From Argyresthia goedartella (taxonomy: Eukaryota; Arthropoda; Insecta; Lepidoptera; Argyresthiidae), in assembly GCA_949825045.1 (NCBI GenBank), contig OX463807.1:36166749-36230748 (forward strand): a stretch of DNA of 64,000 nt. The letters run 5' to 3'. Below the pieces are notes generated by a model. It searched no databases and was not told the DNA's origin. It saw only the letters and a program-made list of their open reading frames with translations. Each line of letters begins with the position of its first letter. Position 1 is the first letter of the stretch. This document shows positions 39,401 through 48,400 of this stretch, piece by piece. Both the position numbers and the translations under genes were made by a program.

Positions 39401-42400
39401 TCCTCTTCACTATCTTAAATAAAAAAACGTTCTTTTTTACATCAATTTATTTTAATAAATATTCAAAATGTGCCTAACTATGTTGAATGAATATAAAACC
39501 TTTCTCTTAATGATGATTTCACTGCCTATTGATTTATTTATTTTACTATGGCGAATGTTTCAAATGTTGCGTCTTAGTTCATCTTGTATGTCCTGCACTC
39601 TGTTATATCGGCTCTTATAGAATAAATCTTGCACATAACCCAATTCACATAACCCCATAAAAAAGAGTGAGAAGAGTGTCATCATTCTGTAACGAATTCA
39701 ACTTATCAAAACGATAATTTCTGTTCATCAGAATTTCAAAACTCGGTTTATTTCTACGTACTTACGACCGTCTGTGATGCGATTAAGCAAACCCAGGATC
39801 TTTTAAGCTCGGCTGAAGAAATAACGTTTACCAATTTATTTTCTATTCGATGGTGAAGGTCACAAAAGAACAACTGAGAGCTTTGGCCAATAATTTTGGA
39901 GACAATCGTGTTATATTTGCAGATTGATAAAGTGCGGCCCCTGTTCGTAGAAACTGATCATGGCGGGCGGTTTTTAGGGTTCCGTACCCGAAGGGTGAAA
40001 AACGGGAACCTATTACTACGCCTCCGCTGTCCGTCCGTCCGTCCGTCTGTCACCAGGCTGTATCTCATGAACCGTGATAGTTAGACAGATGAAATTTTCA
40101 CAGATGATGTATTTCTGTTGCGGCTATAACACCAAATACTATAAAATAGAATAAAATATATATTTAGGCGGGCTGCCATACAAAAATTATTTCAATACCG
40201 CATACAAAGTTATGAATGCACCTGGTTACGTTAATAGAGTGTGAAAGTTTGTAAACAACATTCTGCTATGTAAGATCCAAACTTTTCACTCCACACCATC
40301 CCTACCATTGTTCGGTGTTACGGAACCCTTCGTGCGCGAGTCTGACTAGCATTTGGCCTGTTTTTTTTTGTTGCTTTGGTAGTTTGCCTGTCATTTTGTC
40401 TACTGATTTCGGGTATGGTATGATGACCTAGGAGACGCTGCGGTTGTGGCTGCTACCTACCATGCGCTCCGGTCCAGGGTTCTATCCCCGGGGTCAGAAG
40501 CAATGTATCTCCCTGTATATACATGTTTATGTTTATGGTATTGAAATGAACTGGGTCGGCATTTTGCCAAATCCATGCGAATAATTTTAAAATTTGTAAA
40601 ATTATATCCAGCGCATAACACTGGAACACTGGGATAATGAAAAAAGTAATTTATTCTATTACATTATACGGACGTTGTAAAGGTAATGGAAAACATTGTG
40701 AGATATCTTCAATCACCATACCTGCAGCGATAGGCTGGCCCTCTGACACGCATAGTGGAGTATTGAAAAACTGGGTAAAGTGGGCACAATTGTGCCTCTG
40801 CCACCCCTTATGCTATGCTGCATCATCCGCAGGTACCTAGAGATGTCACTGCGCAACGACTCGGGCCTTCGCAAGCAGGACACAGTGCGGGTGTTCTCCG
40901 CAGTCGCCGGCTCCTCCATCGGACAACCCATCGCGTTCAGCTTCGTGAGGGCTAACTGGAACAGGATCAAAGATTAGTAAGTAATAATAATAATACCTTG
41001 GACACTATTCACACACATTGATCTAGCCCCAAACTAGGATTCCCTGTATCTTGGGTACTAGACAACGATACACATCTTACATCGATAAATATTATACTTA
41101 GATAAACAACCATGACTAGGGTACAAGCATCCCTTCTTATCAAACAAATATTTTCCCCCACCGGGACTCGAACCCGGGACCCTTGGCTTCGCAGGCAGGG
41201 CCACTGCCGTCTCGGCCATTTGGGTCGTCAAGTGTTAGGCCACTGTATGCCCGGCGTCATCATTTGATGACATTTTCCCGTAATAAGTTTTTGAATTTTA
41301 TTACCATGGCATGACGTTCGAAATCGCGACGCCTTTTATAGGGATTCAGTGTAGGAAGCAGGAATGATTACACGTCGAAAAAGTATGCGAATCAAACTGT
41401 CAGTGACTCTTATGTACAATGACGTATGGTTCATTTTATCTGAACTCGAACACTTTTTCACTCTGGTAATTATTCCTGCTTGAGCCACAGGTCTTGTCAA
41501 GTTTGACGAACTCTGTCACGTTGCGGTACGAGTACGAGGCTTTTGTCTCCCAAGAGAGAGGTCCATTCATCAATATATGGATGGAAGCGAAGTAAGACAA
41601 CATTAGAGGTCAGTAGCCCGGTGAATGAGGCATGAGGCTAAGATCTCCTATTATTTTCTGGCAACAAATATAATGATCACCAAAATATTTTTTTCCTACC
41701 CAAATTGGATAAATGAACACCAAAAGTTGCAAAAAATATCAGGCCAAAATACTGCGGTAGCTTAGGTGAAGGGTAAAGGGGGTGAGCGAAGCGAAGCCTA
41801 TATTAACTAACTCTCTAGACCGTAAATTAAATGCCGACGTTTGACCAAGTCGCTAGCATTTTGATTTAAATAAAGCATCGTCGAAAACGTTTGACAATCT
41901 GTCTTACCGAAAGCCAGCGTGTTGGCAAAACAAGATGGCGTCACGGCTTATATCAGGGCAAAACATTGCGGTAGCTTAGGTGAAGGGTAAAGGAAGTGAG
42001 CAAAGCGAAGCCCCCTTTATCCTTCGTGTTAGGTTGAACATGTAAGAACAACAAAAAATACTTAAAACATAAACTTAAGTACACAAAACATAAAAAGAAG
42101 TTTGGTGATCATTTGTCCAAACACAATTTGGTAGACATTTATCCATTCTAGCCGTCATTTCGAATTTATTGGTAGTAAAATAGGTGCGTTTTTGGTAATC
42201 GTTTAAACACAAGCCTTATTTCCCTAGGCCGCCTACAGCGTCACACCATGCGACGCATCACAATGCTTACTATAAATAGATATATGTAGAAATGTACTGG
42301 TGCGGTCTCCGACACACGTCGCCCGTTGCATCGCAAAGCAGACTGACGCATGCTCCCGCGCAGAGCCCCGCGGGGCAGCCCGAGCTCCGAGACCAAGAAA

Positions 42401-45400
42401 ATTATAGAAAATATTACTAAACTCCTGTAATAATAATATTAAAAATAAAATAAAACAACCAAAAAAAGTTGTTTAGTTGAATAATAATGCATTGCGAAAA
42501 ATATTTTTAAGTATTAAATATAACAGATATCCGGTAATTTTAAAAGTCCATTCTTATCTCTAATAGACCTTTTATAACATATATTTATCCTACATTTCTA
42601 TGTTGTCTAGTTTAGCCTAGAATTGAAGCTAAAGATGCATTTCTGGCCATATTTAATCCCTTAACGCCTAAACGTCATCAAGGGCTAATCAGCACGTTGA
42701 CGCTAAAGTCAGACGTGGCATTCAGCGTAAAATAGGCGACCCAGGCCTCATTCTCAACAGAGGCTCGTCTGAAAGGTTGAAGATAATCTGAATGATATTC
42801 TACAAAATTTAAAATGTGCAGAAATACTCATATAATGTATCGGGGCCGCAGTACAATTAGTAGTTAACCAGGACAACAATACAACATTACTGAAGCGGCC
42901 AGCAATAAGTACATTGCAGGATGAACGGTTCATGTTGTGTTGTTCTTTTCTCAAATAATGCGAGAGGTACTGAATACAAGTGATTTACGATAGTTTTTTG
43001 TGCAACGAGAGAGCAAAGTTGATTTTTGCTGCGAGTGCTTGTTTGTTGCACATACTACTTTTCATCTCAGCAATGAGAACATACCAAATAAGAGAATGAA
43101 AAGTGTACGGTCACGCCGCACAGTATTGTGATCAGCAACCTATTTGAAGTCAAGCGTAATGCGAACTTACTTGTATGATATTTAACTATAGATTAGTACA
43201 GTCTTTATACATTGTTATAACTAGTAACATCAATAAATTGTAATCCAGCAATAACTCTGGTTTAACTCAAAACTTCAACAACTATTTCGAGTGTGTGGGA
43301 TAATCTCGTAAACTACGGGTTAGACCATACAAAAAGATACAACATTGAAAAATCAAATTAAAAACACGACGAATGCTGCGGTTTTACCTTTGCCTGTGCT
43401 GTGCCTACCATGCGAGAGGTCTCGGGTTCGAGCCCCGGCTGGGGACTCAGAAAGAAAATGAAAACCCAGGTCTTGGATGTTCCCACGACACAGGGGTTCC
43501 TATTGAGTGGCCAGAACCAATGTATGTAAATGTTTAATGTACAACAACGTTAATGTACAAATAACATTTATTGTAATTTTTAATGATAAACTTCGGCTAA
43601 GGTACACTATGGAATAATTATCCAATTGTATTGTTTATTAATTAGAATGGCTAGGCTTAATAGCACAGATACTGCAATCGAGTTAAATATCGATAGCAGT
43701 TTCTGTGAAATTGGCGAAATCGAAAACAGCCGAATAACATCGAATTATAACTTGATGCCCGTTGGCTCTTCGCGATTTCACCTATGTCCGCGGCATCCAA
43801 GATTAAAAAGTCATTTTGTCTCATTCAGTGAGCAAAATGTAACCTTGCTCACTGTTGACTCGCAAAAAAATCCTATTCGGCTAGCCATATCGAGGTGTAG
43901 AGGTGATTATTTTTTTTTGGATTGTTTGTTATTGTTCTGCCTCATGTCAACAGATGGCGCTTCATGCAATGTCGTTTTTTACCGACGACATAGCGAGCCT
44001 CATGACATCGCTTCAGTAAAAGCGTGCGGACCAAAGAGTTTCGTTCATCTGAGGGCGGATTCCACCAAGCGGCGGAGTTCCAAACCTAATTTATCTAAAT
44101 TTGTGACATAGGCGAAAACAGCCAATTCGATATGAATTATAACTCTATGTCCGCGGTATTCAAAATTAAAGCTACTGTGTCTCATTCAGTCAGCAAAATG
44201 CAACTTTGCTCACTGTTCACTCGCAACAAAAGCCTATTGTTCGAGCTGATGAAGTGAAATAGTATATTTCCTAGGCGTCCGCAAATGCTTATATTTACGA
44301 ACTGAGAAGTTTACGCAACCAGCTGAAGGTTCGTAAAAAGCTTTTTCGAACGAGTTAGGAATAGAATTTTTTCGCCTGAGAACCCACAATCAAGCGGGGA
44401 AGGTGCTATTTTTAGGTCAGAAGTCGGAAAAAAAATATTTTTGGCTTGTTTATTATTGTTCTGCCACATGTCAACAGATGGCGCTTAATGCAATGCCTGT
44501 TTTTACCGACATAGCGTGCCTCATGGCATCGCGTCAGTAAAAGCGTGCGCACTAAAGTGTTCGGCCATCTGAGGGCGGAGTCCGCCTGGCGGAGTTCCAA
44601 ACCTAATTTATTTAAAAAATATTTTTCCGTCTGATTCATTTTATTTCCTCGCAGTAGTCGTGAAACGCACTACTTATGAAATGTCTCGGCCAAAAGTGCA
44701 ATATATAGCCTCGCCTCGTCTCGCCTGCGGTTCAGCCCTCAAACTAACTGGTTCATCCATTACTCACCTTCCAGCCTCTGCAACAATGTACTATTGTTTT
44801 AATTTGAGGAAAAATAAAACGAGTGAATTAAAATGTAATTAATGTAATGCGAAAAAATACTTATAGTGCTTATTATTTATTTATTTATATTTATTTATTT
44901 ATTTACATTAATTATTATTTGTGCCCTTACAGAACATTCCAAATCGATACAAATATACAATATACACGAAATATTGAGGTAAAAATTACAATTACAAATT
45001 ACAAAAATATAAATACAAGTCAATTCAATTAAATTCAATTACCATTATATACATTCCATTCTAAAAGTTAAATAATTCGGTGACACCACAACATGCATCC
45101 ATCTTACAGAACCTGCCACATTCGCGCACTATGCCCCTCCATTCATCACCGAACAGATCGTTCATTGGTGCTACAGCCATTAGTGCGTTGAGGCTTCTAG
45201 CGCCCGCAGTAGTGGTGAATGCCGGCGCGCCACCGTGCGGTGCGTGCCGCCCACCAGCAGATGGTGCCTGCGCGCGCTTAGGAAAATGTCAGGCACGAAT
45301 AGCGCGCATACCGTACTGAAAAGCGCTGCGCAGTCACTATCGCCTCGCAACAATCGACACACAGTTATGTAGAAACTGTCCGGTGTTACGTCGCACCTCT

Positions 45401-48400
45401 AGTGAGTTATATCCAAGCACCCAATATAAAAGCGGACGGATATAGGTAAGGGTAGTATCCGAATTTCTTCTTGTAATTATCGTAAGAAAGCTTTTTGTAC
45501 CTTCTCGAGCATAAGGACGTATGAGTAGGTTCAAGTTTGGTTCTCACTAGGGCCGTGTAAAGTAGCTGGACCACACCCAAATTCTGGAATCCCTTATAAT
45601 TCCGTATCACAAACCCTTATTTTAAAGCATTCCTTGGCCAAGGTGTTCATGTGCTTATGGAATGTAAGTTTAGGGTCAAATGTAACACCGAGGTCCTTCA
45701 TCGAATACACTCGAGTCAAAGACTCCGTGCCGAGTGTATACGCAGCGCGAATAGGCCGTTGAGAGCGCGTGAAGGATATAAAACAACACTTCTCGCTATT
45801 GAAAAGTAGTTTGTTGTTTACACTCCACCTATGCACGGCGTCTAGATCTTCCTGCAGTAGCCAACAATCGTCCTCTGACTTCACGGGTAGTATCAATTTC
45901 ATATCGTCCGCGTATAGGAGGCATTTGGAGTGTTTTATCTCTGCTACTAGGTCATTCGTGATGATAAATAACAACGAACCGAGAATAGAGCCCTGACTAA
46001 CACCTGACCGTGTGTGGTACGGCTGGGACTCAAAACAGCCATGACGTAGATATTGTTGGCGGTTCTTCAGGTAGTCAGCGAAGAAGACCAACAGCCGAGG
46101 GGCAAATCCAATGGCACACAATTTCTTCATAAGGACGTCGTTTTCGACTCTATCGAACGCCTTACGGAAGTCCAGATAGGCGACTTCCACCTGACATACC
46201 TGGTACATGCTCTCTGAGACAATCTCACCCACGTCAGTAAGTTGGTCGTTACTGAGCGACGCCTCCTGAACCCGTGTTGTGAGTCGCACAAATACGGTGC
46301 AATTTGCGGACTGATTTCGCCATATATGATTGACTCAAACAGTTTTGCCAATGGGCTGAGGATCGCAATCGGTCGATATTGATTAACAAAGGCAGTGTCA
46401 CTTGTCTTGGGAATAGGATTGACACGAGAGAGCTTCCAGCTGGTAGGATATTTCCCTTGCTCTAGAGCTAGGTTGAATATACGACCCAATGGTACAACCA
46501 GCTGATCACTATAGGACTTTAAAAATTAAAGAGGGACGTTGTCCGGTCCAATTGCGCTCCTTGGCCTTAGCTGCTTCAGTCTTTCCTCTACATCCCTACG
46601 AGAAACATGTAGAATTTGGACGTAGTTCGCGAGACATCGGAACTGTTTACCAGGTCCGGTGCAAGCGCCGGTACGTCATTGAGGAAAACGTCGGAGAAGT
46701 AATCTGCAAATGCGACTGCTGCTTCCTCTCCAACACACTCCTGCCCCTGATGAGTGACCCGCGGTTCGAAACCACCATTCGATCTGAGGCCACTCACATG
46801 TTTCCAAAACGCGCGTGGGTTATTTCTGATATTGCCTTTTATATTCTTCATGTGCTTCATGTATGCTGTAGCTACGCGGGACTTAATGCTGGCTCTCAGC
46901 TCACTGAATGTGGAGTAGTCGGCTGGCCTCTCTGACGATATCCATTTACGGTGGAGCTTAGCCTTAATAGCGAGGTCACTTATAATATCACCAGTGTACC
47001 ACACCGGATATCGTCTGGTGGATTGGCTCGGCATGATTTTCTTCGGGATCGATGCATTGAAAATCTCGTAGATGGAATTGTAGAAGCGGCCAACCGCCGT
47101 CTCCACATCCGGAGCTTTGGCAACATCTTCCCAAGATACGCTACACATGAGATCGTAAAGGACTGCGTGGTTGCCCTTGGCAAAATTCCAGTCATTGTGC
47201 CCGCCGATGTTGCTACGATCGAAGCAACCTTGGCGGGCACAATGACTGGAATTTTTATTTGAATGACTGGAGATTTGATTATAAAATTATAAATCTCTGA
47301 GTGTAGTGGGTTATCAGGGTTGGTGAAGGATTAAGGGGTTGAATGGAGCAAAAGGTATAGGAGAATAGGTTCACAAGCAAGATCAACAAAATTCAACACT
47401 CTTATTGTATTTAAGGTTACTTGAATTAAGGTTTTGAAGTTGCTGTTTTTCAGATTTCTAGTCGCTTTCAGTATTTTTGCAGCCAAAACCCATATTTCTA
47501 GTCGCTCCCTTTTTCACACGATCAGTAATGTGACATACATGCCTATTTATTGGAAAAGGGGAAGCAGATACTAAAGACTCTCGCTTCCTCAACATTTATA
47601 AGTCTCTTCGAACAAGTTGTCTATCAAAAGCTATATTTACGGTTACACGTGTAAATAGGACCTTTTAATTTATTACAGTGTTGGATCGATTTCCACCCTC
47701 AACGCTATTCTGAAGGCAGTGACAAGAAGACTCAATCAACCACATGAGCTGGAAGAGGTAATAACTGAAAACATGTACAGCACTTTAATGAATGATGACA
47801 ATCTTTATTACCATTATTAAACACAAAAATAATTATATGAGACTTTACTTATGTATATGTTACCGTAAGATAGTCAAAACTGTTAGTTCATAAACTAACG
47901 CGTTAGTTGATCAACTATCGATATATTGTAAACCAGACTGACAGGGTAAACCCTGTCGGTCATGTGCACTTAAATATTAAAGTGCACATCAAAAATACTG
48001 ATTTGCTTACCAAATATCAGGGCAAAATGCTGCGGCAGCTTAGGTGAAGGGTAAAGGGGGTGAGCGAAGCGAAGCCCCCCTTTATCCTTCGTGTTAGGTT
48101 GAACATGTAAGAACAACAAAAATACTTAAAACATAAACTTGAGTAAACATAAAATATTTAAAACATAAAAAGTGTTTTTGCTGATCCTTTTTTGTTGTGC
48201 AAGTCAGTATTTTTGATGTGCGATTAAATACTAGCCTTTAGAATTTACTTTTCTTTTGTTCTTACGTGTCTAGTCTTTACCTAACCTACCGCAGTGTTTG
48301 CGTATTTTGTTTGCAATTTAAGTTTAAATCAGTTTACTATTTAACGGTTTTAACAGTTAGTTTATCAACTAACGCGTCTTATAGAAAGCTACAGTTTACT

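Larger units (their letters stand above)
44870..47260 (-). mobile_element. LINE (Jockey/CR1-like), minus strand, frameshifted
   Basis: (ATTT)n tail at 44870-44905, then the RT read from 47148 down to 45337 in several frames; it ends at a foldback at 47182-47255. In gene 1 intron 11. Confidence 0.8.

Noticed and set aside
43626..44111. 161-codon open frame as a host gene
   Set aside because: Lies in a tandem duplication whose second unit does not keep the frame; no domain or splice support.
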